Made by a program: the position numbers and the translations under genes
The notes under the pieces: generated by a model
The model's input: the letters and a program-made list of their open reading frames with translations, nothing else
Database searches by the model: none
Told to the model about the DNA's origin: nothing
Shown: piece by piece, positions 21,154 through 33,027 of the stretch
Position numbering within the stretch: the first letter of the stretch is position 1
Layout: each line of letters starts with the position of its first letter
Source of the DNA: Aaosphaeria pasadenensis
Taxonomy: Eukaryota; Ascomycota; Dothideomycetes; Pleosporales
NCBI GenBank assembly: GCA_022813625.1
Contig: JAKLMB010000008.1
Location: 248,001 to 312,000, forward strand
Reading direction: 5' to 3'
DNA length: 64,000 nucleotides

Positions 21154-22188
21154 CTAATAATCATAACGAAGCCTCCTCACAATGTTCTTGAGATCTTCCA
21201 TGGCATCCTGAGGATAACTTCTTCTCTCGCTTTGAGCGACTGCGTTGTCTAGATTGTTGTCACGCAAGACCTCGTCCTCAGTCTTTCCCAGCCACAATCC
21301 TGCTATGCACTTATCGCCGTCAGGAATAATCTTGCAATTAGCCCAATCAAAGGGGAAAATGTCGTCTGTGATCTCTTTTGTACTATAAGCATGTGTTCGA
21401 AAGCCCCGGAAAAAATTCACTCACCCAGGATTCTATCCTGAAACAGCTGTGTATGTTTATTGTACTTCAAGATAACCTCTCGCTGAGATGGGAGGAGTTC
21501 ATGTTCACGTCCAGCGTAGGATGAAAATTCATTATACTTGAATCTGCGGTGGTGATCACGGCTTTCCTCGTGGAATGCAGGTGGCGGAGAGGGCGCGGGT
21601 ACCCGCGAGTGCTGTGAATGAGAGCTATCGTCCCAATCACTGCCCTGATAGGTGTGTCGCGGCTTGATGGGACGTGTTTGATGATAATGCTGGGGCTCGG
21701 CCTGCTTTCGTGATATCCCGGTAGGCTCAAATCTGGTGGGACTGTAGGTCTTGGGGGTTCTGCTCCTCCCACGAGCAGGAAAGTCTAGATCGGCATCCTC
21801 TTCTGCGAAGAACATATGTCGGCTTTTGGTGTATCTGGCGGGCGCTGTCATGGTGCGGTGGGTTTTTCTTGTCGGCAGAAAATCCAGCGTGTCTTCCGTT
21901 ACATAGATCTTCGAATCTTTGACTCGTCTATACTTTTTGTCTGATAATGGCGGATGTTCCAAGCCCTCCTCATCAATGAAAAGGTCATCCTTGATGGATC
22001 TATGCGAAGGCCGTGACGAATAATGTGCTTGAGAATGACTGTGGCGTTGGAGTCCAACAAAGTCGCTGCCTCCATAATGCCGACTTAGATATCTTAATGG
22101 TAGAACTGTTCGCTATATGTCAAGTCAGACATGATTCCGTGACGTTCTGTACAGAGGGCCTCACGGTTGTGAAGGTTTGATAAGTCAT
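21154..22188 (-). CDS. Orphan protein, tandem-array member 4, 310 aa
   Basis: Three exons: 22188-22165 (only MTYQTFTT), 22112-21425 and 21374-21154, with introns of 52 and 50 nt. Intron 1 is phase 0; intron 2 is phase 1, matching the other three array genes. An in-frame alternative for intron 2 uses a GTGAAT donor and the acceptor cttatag. The middle is polar, rich in His, Arg, Ser and Pro, with several SRTP/KTYSPTR-like runs. The C-terminal module (FPFDWANCKIIPDGDKC, IAGLWLGKTED, SYPQDAMEDLKNIVRRLRY) aligns with that of member 3. No signal peptide, membrane helix or known domain is seen. Confidence 0.72.
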
Positions 22189-23687
22189 GATCAAGGTTCT
22201 ATTCTGTTATGGCCGTAGGTATGATGGAAAAAGATGGACATTGAACTTGGAAGCTTAGACTCTGAACAATGTAGAATGTTGGTGTGGATATATTCTTCTC
22301 GCGAGGGCGAAAGGGCAAGATGCGTCAGGCTGAGGCTTGGGTGGGAGGACAATATCTTTAATGAGGGGGCGAATCACCAGCTCGGATTGGATCAGTACAC
22401 GTACCCGACCAAAATCACCGAACGGGCCTGCGCACCGTATGAGAGAAACAAGTCGTATAGCGACCATTACTCTCTATTAGGTTTCATGCCAATGAACGGT
22501 TTAGGTAGCATTGAATGTGCAATTCGGCGTATGATCGTGAACAGCTTTGCTAGGACCGGCACAAAGTGAGTCAACCGGGAGGACAATCCATACTTTTATC
22601 TGCCTCAAAAGTTGGTAGTTCGGAATCTGTATCGCATACGTACGATGCGAGTCTTCGCATCTTCAGCTCGAAGCACCCCGCCTTTGTGGAGGCGAACAGT
22701 GAGGCTGGCATTATCTTGCCGCGCCCTATTTTACACAGCCTCATGAGGTGACGAACCTGACGAACCAATGATTGCCCCTATCAACTATCAAGTCCCAACG
22801 CACAATCTTTAAACTCAGCGCCACCTGCCACTGGATTGTTTGGTCTCCTTACTTTTGATCATTTATCGCCAAAGGTAATTTATGGAGCACTGGTCGCTTG
22901 CCTGCGGCGCGCGCGTCCACATTGATTTGTTTTCACTATCAGAACGAAGGCACCTTCCTTGTTGGAGCAGAATAATAACAAGCACACCTCTGCGGGTGCG
23001 AGAACTCAAAATAATGAGGAGAAGGCTTCGAAATTTCGGTATTTTTTATTTTGGGTTCTGTGAAATACTTCTCCGGTTGGCCGGGTATAGAAGTTACTCC
23101 GCATACATTTTCAGACACGAAGAAACTTGCGCATGAGATATCCCTTTCCGTGGAACTTTCTTCACTTTACAGCCTTCATTTCCTCACAAAATACTTTTCC
23201 AAAGTACTGGTACGATTCCATCTCTTGTTGAAAAGTGAAATGGGACTTTCGGGGTCATCTGCCTTCCTCGATCTGTCCCAACCCGTCACAACAACATGTA
23301 TTGAGTCTTGGCCATACCAAATCTGTAAGCATGGTGTCAAGTTCGCGTAAATAGTAACAATTCATCCGGAGGACATATATCTTCTGCAGTCAATTTCATT
23401 CTAGATTTTCTACATGAAACCGATATGGAAGGTGTGCACGACAACAAATTGAGAAACTCTCTGACCGACAGAGCTATCCATAACTTTCCGTCAATACCGC
23501 CAGGACGAACGGCAATTGCAGATACAAGCGTTGAACCAATTACTTGCTTTCATCGCCGTTGTTCGACTTGCCCTCTTCGTTTGTAGAAAGTGCGGCTTGG
23601 TCATTACCAGCCGGATTGGGATTCTTGCGATATGTTGGTCTGATTCTTATTACCCAACGTCTATGGAATCAAGCTTCAGCATTTACT
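22189..23687. other. Intergenic region without a supported gene
   Basis: About 1.5 kb. A plus-strand frame at 22234-22569 starts with ATG but overlaps the array promoter, has no family resemblance and no conserved motif, so it is not called. No repeat or RNA gene recognised. Confidence 0.45.
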
Positions 23688-24000
23688 TTATAGAGTTTGA
23701 GAGGATACTGCGTACCCGTCAGCCCTTGTATCATGTATTTCATTGGACTCGCGCGGTTTCGCTTTGTTCTCCGCCACTTCTACTGACGGCTCATCTGGCT
23801 TTAGAATAACATTAGCATTTTGATCGAGCATCGAGAACAGCTTCACTTGCCTGGTGCTCCCTATGTTTTGCGTATTGAGCTCCATACCCTGTCTCTTCGC
23901 CAGCCACGCCACGGCCATCGGGACCTCTGTTATCCTTGAACTGCTGTTCATAGCCACCCGTAGTGTTCGATTCGTTAGAGCCGCTTCCTGATGCAGACAT
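23688..24000 (-). CDS. Small orphan protein with GC-AG intron, 86 aa
   Basis: Exons 24000-23851 and 23798-23688. The 52-nt intron starts with GCAAGT, carries a perfect tgctaat branch site 12 nt before its end and finishes in tctaaag. Splicing is phase 0 and joins KHREHQ to PDEPSVEVAENKAKPRE. Without splicing the frame runs 12 more codons to a stop. The protein is polar, rich in Gly, Glu, Asn and Ser (MSASGSGSNESNTTGGYEQQ), with no cysteine in the spliced form, no signal peptide and no membrane segment; it is probably disordered. Composition is like small stress- or conidiation-associated hydrophilic proteins, but I see no diagnostic motif. Confidence 0.62.
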
Positions 24001-24994
24001 GATATTATGTGGAGTGTGTTCGTGTTGATGGGGTATATGGGGCTTGCTGATCGAGTTCAGTTGTACAAATGTGTAGCTACTTTCGCGGTTGTTTGCATGC
24101 GCAGTGATGAAGAATGCATTTCGGAGCCTAGAGTACGATGATTTATAGTATCTTAGCATGACTGCTCGCGGCATTCATTGCGTGCTGTAATGACTGAATA
24201 GAAAGAGTCACCCCAGAAGATGGGTGCGCGAGCGTGTGCGTTGATTGATCAGAGCACCGGTGACAAACATTGCGAAACAGAGAGTCAATAGAGAGTTCTG
24301 TCACACAGCTGGTACACGAAAAAAGCTCAGCACGAGCACGCGTTTAGTTAACACCAGAGTCATTGTTTAGTAGGGAATGAGTCTCGATGATGATGACTGA
24401 ATGGGGCACGTCCTGTTGGAAACTAGCACCTCCCTTCTTCCACACTCTCAGAGTCACCAATAACACATCATGGCATGGAGGGCGAACATCAGAAATTTGA
24501 CTTGCTCAATTCTTGGATTGTTACTCAGTTGATCGAGTGGTTGCGTCAACAGGTCGTGTGAAGCTGGAGATAATGTGGAATGCAATTCAAGTTCTTTTCA
24601 TGGCAATAAATCAAAACATCTGTCACAAGATTACAAGATGCACAATACGAGGTAAAAAGTCAACTCAGATTGTTGTGAAGTCAAATCAATACTGAATAAC
24701 TCGTAAGACTTCATCTGATTACATGGAGATCAAAACAATGAGAATTCGTCATGACAAAGAAGGTTGTAAACTATCGGGCTCATTGACAATAATCACCCAA
24801 GGGAAGCATTGTACAGATCTTGAAGAGTGAAAGTTGGGGCGTGATAGGCTCAGCCCGATGTTTTGAATTGTGAGTGTACAATGCCCTACGCATTGTTGCT
24901 CCCTGCTTTAAATGACTACTTGATCCTCTGTTGCCGAGGCAATTATTCCTATTATTCCCAAACCTACGTTGACTTTTTATTTCGAACAACTACT
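24001..24994. other. Divergent intergenic region
   Basis: About 990 AT-rich bases between the small minus-strand gene and the plus-strand coiled-coil gene, presumably both promoters. Nothing else supported. Confidence 0.45.
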
Positions 24995-26484
24995 ATGAAT
25001 AGGTCTATGATCGAGGAGCTCCGGAGGCGCCTCACTGATATCGGCAATGATGCCAAATCGAGTGGCGTGAGCCTCCGCGAGATCATTCCCCCAGATTTTC
25101 TAGACCATTTCCCCGAGCTGGCACGGCTACAAGACACTGAGACTAAGCTACGCGACACTAAGTATGAGCTGGAAGTTAGTGAGGGAAAGCTACACGATGC
25201 TAAGAGAATGCTGGAAGATAACGAGCACCGCGAAAGGAGCTTCTTGGAGAAATTCAAGGAAATGAGTAAATCCAAATCAAAAACCAAGGAAGAGGGTGAA
25301 TCAACTGAAGATGATACTCCTCTACCGACTGATGTGAGGGTGGAGAAGAATCGAGTTAAGCACTACAAAAAGCTTTATGTGCGTGCCCAAGAGTACGCTG
25401 GAGCCTTGGAAAGCCAAATTGAGGTGCTCAAGCTCGATGCCGAAAAGGAAGTTCAGAAGGTCATACTGGACACAAAGGAAGCAAATCAGAGGGATCGGAA
25501 AGCCGATCACCGTATCATTGATGGCTACGCAAAAGATGTGAACCGGCTAACAGAACAAAACAAAGAACTCGAGAAGGCTAATCAAGAGCTCCAAAACGCA
25601 ACACAAAACGCCCTCAAGGCCAAGGATGAGCATCTTTCGGCGCTAGTCATAGAGATTAGGGAGCTGAATCGTTGTTCCAAAGAACGCGAGAAGGAAGACG
25701 ACAATATTGAGAAAGCATTTGATGATCTTATCGAGCGCTTAGGGGAACTGAACGACGATAATGTAGAATCTATCAACCGGCAAGAAGATCTCTCCCGTGA
25801 GCACAACCACTTGCGAAATGCCGCAGTCTCAGAAGCTAGGGTTCTCAATCGTTACTTTAGTGTAGCTTTGCAAGCTATGTCTAGACTGCTAGAGATACTC
25901 GGGCCAATGTTGCCTTCAGGAGATGCCGAGCCCAAAGACGGTCCGCGAAAATTCTTAAGATTTGCGCTCCAAGAAGATACCGAGGACAAACCAATGAGCC
26001 ACAATCTGCGACATTTCTTAAACCTCGCGGTCGAGCAAAATGCTGAGACGAGTTCAATATCCTGCAGCTTGCCAGATATATTAAATCTCACGACCCAAGC
26101 ATCCTTAGATGCTATCACAATGTACGACCATTTCGACCAGGAGGGCATAAATCAGGGAGGATTGCGTAAAGAACTAACTGGCATGTTTCTATCGGCAATT
26201 AAATTCCAGTTGAATTTAGAGCACTTCAAGGATGGGCTGGGAGGTTTATCAAAAGAACTAGAACACAAGCCTAGCATGTGGTGTTCTTTTAAGAAGGTTT
26301 CATTAGTCCATCTAGTCGGGCTGGTCAACAAAGGTCCCAAGTCGAAATCGAAACGGAGAAGGTCTTGCCTATGGCCCAGCTTGAGTTAGAGAAAAGGAGA
26401 ACAATCTCTATTGAACTTTATCTTGATGTTATAGAAGCGCTTTCTAGCCTATTACGGCACCTTTTTTCTGGATCACATTCATAA
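24995..26484 (+). CDS. Long coiled-coil orphan protein, 479 aa
   Basis: Exons 24995-26243 and 26294-26484 with a 50-nt phase-1 intron. Start chosen at MNRSMIEELRRRLTDIGNDA; the frame is open further upstream but from a non-ATG codon. Residues about 40-300 are heptad-rich, with Glu/Lys/Leu runs (ELARLQDTETKLRDTKYELE, KELEKANQELQNATQN), interrupted by a Ser/Lys patch and an acidic segment. The second half is mixed helical (RYFSVALQAMSRLLEILGPM). Splicing yields the C-terminus SQVEIETEKVLPMAQLELEK...ALSSLLRHLFSGSHS, which resumes the helical character. Reading through the intron instead gives a Lys/Arg-rich tail (KSKSKRRRSCLWPSLS). No known domain recognised; probably a scaffold or self-associating protein. 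Confidence 0.7.
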
Positions 26485-27875
26485 CAGCGTGCTCTCACTC
26501 TATCAAATCTTGGAATAGAATAGCCATGTTCACCTAATTATCTCTGGAATCATCCCCACCTGAGCTGAAGCTACGCCAATCTAAACATACATAAATCATC
26601 CACGCCCGTCCTTTATTAATCCGTACGCCAAAGTAACGCAAATTCATCCAACTCCTCCGTGCAAATGCGAGGCTCCAGATGTGTATTTTGGCGGGACGGA
26701 TGCTTGATACTTCCGGTGTTCGTAGTAAAGACAAGTTTGGCGTGTTTCAGCGTGTAGACTTACATCAGGTGGACAAGGCCTAGACACTGCATGCAGTCTT
26801 CGAGTCCACCCTCTAGTATATCATCAGAGAACTCATCAATGAAGGAGTGCTAAAGGGCCCGTCAAAGAGAACTAGCAATGCATTGCATCTCCTCAGTAGC
26901 TCTTGACCCTGTTACAGTCCAGTCTATTGCCTCCAAACAATATTGCGTTTCTGATTGCCTTAATTGGCATAAAACGTCGATCTACCACGACTGTCTAGGT
27001 CTCTAGGAACAAGTTCAAAGCAGTGCAACACGCATGTACTGCCGGGCATAATTTCAGAAACGGGCCCGGTATAGCGGGGAAAAAGGCAAGAATGTATGCA
27101 TTAGATTGCTGCGGCGTAAGGAGTTGGACGTAATTGTTGCATCACTTCCGGGGTCATATCATACTATCTCGTCGAGCACTTATTGTCAGTTGCCTACGTA
27201 CGGCCAGAAGCAGCAACTATGTTGGAAAATCTGATATCGGCCTTGTGGCAACGGAGTTACAGCGCATAAGGCAAATATTCTAAAAGGGAATGTGGCAGCA
27301 TGATAGCCTTTGTTTTACGTACGTGTCGACCAAAATCAACCAGGTTTGGGTCAAGGGTTGTAGATTTCTTACCAATCATGCAACGGAGCATCTCTCGGTG
27401 TTGGGAACATTTCGTCCCGCAAATGTCTGCCTAATATTGACACGTTATTGGCGTAGACTACAACTGAAAAGCTCTATCAATCTTTTACTCCGCAATGCGG
27501 TCTATTGGTGGGCTGATACTGATGGAGAATCAGTCATAGTTCTTACGATCTACACCTTTGGTCTCATTCTTTGCCCACGGAATGTATTATGTTCACATCG
27601 AGGGACTTGAGATGGCGCATTGTGATTAGAAAATACTTTTTATGTATGTCACCGTCCTTCTTTTCAAATTATAATGCGCTCAAAATCTGGACGATCATCG
27701 AAGTCCACCTTACACGGGGTCTGCTATCTATCCTCAGTGTAGAAGATTTTGTTACTTTGCTGCAATAATGATATATTTCGAAGTGTGAACATAGCGATAC
27801 ATTACATATCAAACTTCTCAACGCAATAGGTGATAATAAGAAAGCAATATCTGTTCTGGAATCCATGATCGAGTC
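26485..27875. other. Intergenic region without a supported gene
   Basis: About 1.4 kb, AT-rich, between convergent genes. Frames are short and without motif or plausible splicing. Confidence 0.5.
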
Positions 27876-29302
27876 TTAATTACTCGCCACAACACCTATT
27901 TCGGTTGTCTTTCTGATTGAAGTCAGGGACAAAGGACTCAGCGAGACGTTCATCCCTGGAATTCGGTCCTCTTTCTGTCCAATACGCATTGTGCGATCCT
28001 CATTAGTGATACTCTGCTCCTCAAGCGGTATGTACATACGATCCGTGTCTCTGCAGACGGTGTACCATTCGTGAGATTTGTCGCCTTTGTTGTTTGAAGC
28101 CTGACTTGAACCTTTGATTCTTCCTTCTTGGCTAGACATGTGTGCTCCAGAAATTGGCTTATCATGGCCCCTCAAGAACTTCCATAGGCGAGGGAGGGGC
28201 GGGAAACAGCCTACTATGATAACTGTAGCAAATTCTGCTAGGCTGGGAAGAAAGTCAGTTGATCCAGCGCGGAAGTGAGGGATGCACTTACGACCACATG
28301 CCTACTGGAGCAATTGCCCATGTAATATCATGTGTTTGGGACAATTTTACGCTGTAGTATAGACGCAGAATGCTCGCGATGCATGCACTATTGGACTTAG
28401 CATTGTGATGAAGAAGGGAGTGATGTTTCTTCGCAAGAAAAACACACTTACAATAGTCCAATAGCAAATACAGTTGACACTCCAATCTTCTTCTTCAAAG
28501 GCAGTTGAAGACGGGAGATGCTCAGTAGTGGAAGGAAGAGTATTGTAAAATCAGAGAGGATATTGATTGCCGACGTCGCGATGATGGAGGCATTCGTGGA
28601 GATGCATCTACCGTATAGGTGAGGGTGCCAGATCTTTTCGCGGGGCCAACAAGCGAATATAAACGCAAAGAACAATGCCAGATACACGAGAAAGTTGCAT
28701 GCGAGGAGCGTATGAACGGCATAATAGTTGAAATTACGCAGATGTTTGGTGAAAATATGTTTGATCTGTAGTAGAATTGCAAACTTTGCAGCAAACATCG
28801 TGGGTGAATAGATGATCTCAAGTATGTTGGCAAACTAAAGCGAATTAATGAGCAGCCATGTGGGTTCTCAGTCTTCCGATTTACCCTTGCGATTCTTTGC
28901 AAATCTGCAATCGAAACATTCCATTGGTGCTTTCCTTGACCACATTCGCCAGCTTTTATCATTACGCTTGTGAATGCAGTGAATCCAACCTAGAAGTTTC
29001 TGAGTAGTTGCAAACGGACTTTGATGAGGAACCCCTGACCGTAGATATAGCAAGAGCATCTACTAGACGGTCAGTAACTAAACAGTTAATCGACTGGGGT
29101 ACTTACAGTCTTCAAGATCCAACGTTTTAAGTAGATAGGCCTTCGTGAACAGCCGACTGGCAAGGAAGATAAAAGATAGCGCCAAACAAGTTGCAGCTGT
29201 AGCAATAAGATGAGGATGTTGTGAATTTGCATTAATGAGGTCGGACTGGCCCCCATCCGGAGCAGTCATCGCTGGAGTCGTATAAATGGTATAGTCAGTC
29301 AT
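27876..29302 (-). CDS. SAT4/Pth11-type seven-helix membrane protein (rhodopsin-like fungal domain), 388 aa
   Basis: Six exons: 29302-29107, 29059-29040, 28989-28885, 28834-28452, 28387-28292, 28242-27876; the spliced frame closes. Seven hydrophobic helices follow in order, beginning with HLIATAATCLALSFIFLASR. The family landmarks are present: LDLEDY in the first loop, GFTAFTSVMI, GQGKHQWNV, ILEIIYSPTMFAAKFAILLQ (helix 3), ILSDFTILFLPLLSISRLQL (helix 5), KKKIGVSTVFAIGLFACIAS (helix 6) and a last helix ending PPLPRLW. The cytosolic tail is polar, about 100 residues. Such proteins sit in the plasma membrane and are thought to sense surface or chemical cues; the ligand is unknown. Exon 2 is only 20 nt and its acceptor could be 3 nt earlier. 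It is divergent from the NRPS-like gene. Confidence 0.88.
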
Positions 29303-29703
29303 ATTGGTTAAGCATATGAAGGTAGTAGAGCTTTCAATTGCGGCGGGCAGTTGACAATTTAAGATGTGGCTTGTTGTTGCTATCTACTAAGTCCTCAGGG
29401 TGGCGGCCTCTGACGCTCATCAACGTATGATGCGGAAGGGACCAAAAATACCGCCAGCGCGGACTTAACCCACTGTTTAGGTCCTTCGGATTCCGTGTAT
29501 ATTGATAGAAGGACCATCTATATAGTCAGACGCAGTGTAACATACAAGTGTACATGGGGGATGAGCTGCTACGCCACATCCGCAACATCCTAAAAGCACT
29601 CTCATTCCATCGAATTGAAGATAAAACTATTTTTCATCATTGTCCATTACTTGTTGCATTAATTTCAATCTGAAGCCCAACATCAGACTCAGTATCCGCA
29701 GAT
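29303..29703. promoter_or_regulatory. Divergent upstream region of the receptor-like and NRPS-like genes
   Basis: The 401 bases between the two start codons must hold both promoters. A TGATAG GATA-type hexamer (in ttgatagaagg) and an AGATAA are visible, but no full ATCWGATAA site. Head-to-head placement suggests, but does not prove, joint expression. Confidence 0.5.
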
Positions 29704-32700
29704 ATGGCCGAATATGGCAGAAGAACCTTGCCCCAAGCGCTGGACCACCACGCTAGGGCTGTACCAGACAGACTCTATGCTTCCATTCCTAAGGAAATGA
29801 ATCTTTCCAATGGATTTCAAGATATCACGTGCAAAGATATGGCCCGATGCACTGACTTCATCGCTCACTGGATTGAGGCTCGTTTTGGTCAAAGCAGCTC
29901 CTTTGAGACCATTGCGTACCTGGGCATACCAGACCTCAGGAGCGCAGCAGTATTCCTCGGTGCAGTCAAAGCAGGATACAAGGTAAGTCTGGAACGATGC
30001 CTACAAGGTTCAACTCTTGGAGAATTACTTAAATATGGCAGGTCCTGCTCCCTTCTCCACGAAACCCACCCGCAATCAACCTATCGCTAATGGAGCAAAC
30101 GTCTTGTGTGAAGTTATTGCATACCAGCGAGCTGTCACCAATGATCAATCAACTAAAAGTTGAAAATTCTGAAATTCTTACTGAAGAAATCCCTTCCTTC
30201 AATCATATTTTGAATTCGGAACCGGAGGACTTTCCCTTCGATCCCCACTATGATGAAGTGAAGGACAAGCCTATTGTTGTATTGCATTCTTCTGGATCCA
30301 CCGGTAAGCCTTTGCATGACTGGACATTGAGATCAAGACTCATAGTTTGCCAGGGCTTCCTAGACCAATCACAATGACACACGCTACCTTTGCTGTTCTC
30401 GACAATGAAAGAAAACTGCCCACAGTACCAGGACGCAGAAACCGAGATTTCTCTATATGGGATTTCAAGACGGGAGGTCGGTTCTATACGGTGTTTCCCT
30501 ACTTTCATTTGGCTGGATTTCTTTCATTATTAGGTTTGTAGTAACTTAACTTTCATTCCTTGATCCTCGAACTAATAATTTCAAAGTTAATCCTATTCTA
30601 ACAGAAGCGTCGAGTCCTGTTCTCGGTCCGCCCTTAATGCCGCCCAGTGGTGAGCTTCTGAGATCCGTCATGCACAACCAAGAGATACGAGCTCTGTATC
30701 TCCCTCCTTCTATAGCAGAGCAGCTTCTTCGTGAACCAAATGGCCTCGACTTCTTCAAAAACCTTGATTTTCTATGCTATACCGGCGGACCATTTTCTCC
30801 CGAAGCTGGTCAGCAACTATCGAGAGTTACTGAACTTTGCCCACTTTATGGTTCAACAGAGGCATTTCAGGTCCCTCAGCTCGCCCCCGCTCCCGAGGAT
30901 TGGGCATGGATGGAGTGGAATCCCCACTTCAAACTTGACATGCAGCCCTTACCCGAGGAGAAAGACACCTTTGAGCTGGTGCTTTTCGCCAATGAGTCAA
31001 CTGAACATATGTCAGCCTTGAATCACAATCTTCCCGGTGTATCTGAATATCGGACTAAAGATTTGTTTAAACAACATCCTCAGAAGCATTCACTCTGGCA
31101 ATATTATGGCAGGAAGGATGATATCGTTGTGCTCTCAAACGGTGGGAAGTTTAATCCAGTTCCAGCGGAGTTGTTGATTCAATCTCATCCTGCAGTGAAT
31201 GGGGCACTTGTTGTTGGTACTGGCAGAGTTCAAGCCGCTTTACTCGTCGAAATCAATCAAGAATCTGGCCAGGAGGACATTGGTCGACTCATCAGTGTCA
31301 TATGGCCAACCGTAGGGAAAGCAAATCAATTGCTTCCAGGCCAGGGTCAAATCATGAAAGACAAGATTTTACTGTCACGCAGTACCAAACCCTTTGTCCG
31401 TGCAGGGAAAGGAACGGTCGTCAGAAAGTTGACAGAAAACCTGTATAAGGCCGAGATTGACGAGGTGTATGATGACTCTCAACTCAACCCTTCCTTCAGA
31501 TTGCCCGATATCCAAACGAATGCAGAAAAGGGTTTCGACATGAAATCAGTAGTGAATTTCGTTCGCGATATCGTTGTTAGCGCATTTCCGGAGATGAGCG
31601 CTGTTACTGACAACGAAAGTTTCTTCTCACATGGCCTGGATTCGATCAAGATCAACCAGCTCGTCAGTGATTTTCGAGTTGCATTGCGAAAAAGCACGAA
31701 GGAAGAAGATTTATCATGGATTACTGCACGATTAATCTTCGACCACCCAACTATCAAGAAGCTTTCATGGCAGATTTTTGAGTTCCTCAGAACTGGCCAC
31801 TATCAACCCCCGGATCATGTAGCTGCTCGTGTTGAGGATATGCAAGAATTAGTCGACCGATATGTCGCAGGCCTAAGCATATCCAGTCAATCACTCGCAC
31901 CTTCCCGATCCCAACAGGTTGTGGCCATTATTGGATCAACGGGATATCTTGGCCCTTATATACTGTCTTCATTACTCCAGACCGACTTTGTCTCGAGAGT
32001 CATTTGTTTGAATCGAAGCCACGACGCAAAGCAGCGAACACTTTCGGCTGTGCCAATCCTCCAAAATCAAGGCTCGGCATGCCAAATATCGTTCATTACT
32101 GCGGATATTGGAAAAGAAAATTTCGGCCTTGACGACAAAGACTATAATTTGCTTACTTCAACCGTCGATGAAATAATTTTCAATTCTTGGAATCCGAATT
32201 TCTCCATTCCGCTCGCTTCATTCGAGCAGCCTTTTCTCCAAGGCCTGCGTACCGCGATGAAGTGGAGCTTATCATCCTCGCGGCGACCAAGGATCATCTA
32301 CGTCTCCTCCATTGCAGCCGTCGGGAACTGGTCTAAGATTCACCCGGACCAACCTCTTGCACCAGAGAAGCCAGCTACCGACAGCCGGATTGCTATGGAT
32401 ATGGGCTATGGAGAATCCAAAAATGTCGCTGAGCATATGCTTGTACAGGTGCATGAGAAGTATGGCGTGCCGGTGGCTGTCATCCGCGCTGGCCAAATTG
32501 GTGGTCCATCTGATCCATCACATGGGTCATGGCCCCGACAAGGATGGTTGTTCTCCCTGATCAAGGCCTCAGTGAAAATTCGCGCATTTCCGGCCAAAGT
32601 CTCTCCACTTGATTGGATCCCCGTCGATTCCTTTGCCTCGGCGATTGTAGCGATCATACAAACTAAAGCCGATATGGCCCCTCAGGTTTTCAACATGGTC

Positions 32701-33027
32701 CATCCTCAACCGGAACCCTGGAGTTTGTTCCTTAATGTTTTGCAGAAACAATTAAAATTAGAGCTCGCTAGCATGAGTCTTTCAGAGTGGTTGAACAAAT
32801 TAGACCAATCACTATCGCCCAATCCCGAAAATTTAAGTGGTACTCCGAAACTGAAGATTCACGGCTTCCTTCGAACTCTGGGTGAAGGGAGAGAGGATGA
32901 CATGAGATGCACCATTAACAATGCCAAAACATTAGTCGCGCACGTTACGCCCTTGAGCGAGGACCTATTGGCAGGTTGGCTCATGAGTTGGGATCTTGGA
33001 CTGGAGGATATGAAGACCAAGATGTAG
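29704..33027 (+). CDS. NRPS-like carboxylic acid reductase, adenylation-thiolation-reductase (A-T-R), 1047 aa
   Basis: Exons 29704-29982, 30042-30303, 30354-30533, 30605-33027; all joins keep frame and restore LHSSGSTGLPRPITMTHA. The adenylation domain (about 1-510) has the ATP-loop SSGSTG near residue 177, YGSTEAF near 322 and the hinge-like YYGRKDDIVVLSNGGKFNP. The carrier domain has HGLDSIK with the phosphopantetheine serine Ser587. The reductase is a short-chain-dehydrogenase type: nucleotide loop GSTGYLG near 684, catalytic YGESK (Tyr842, Lys846) and RAGQIGG. By family it activates a carboxylic acid with ATP, loads it on the carrier and releases an aldehyde or alcohol with NADPH. There is no condensation domain, so it makes no peptide bond. 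Substrate not readable from sequence. Flanked by a receptor-like gene and a transporter. Confidence 0.92.

Noticed and set aside
22234..22569. Plus-strand ATG frame of 111 codons next to the tandem array
   Set aside because: It lies in the promoter of array member 4, has no motif, no plausible splicing and unremarkable composition.
29704..33027. Full non-ribosomal peptide synthetase or siderophore synthetase
   Set aside because: There is no condensation domain; domain order is adenylation, carrier, reductase only.
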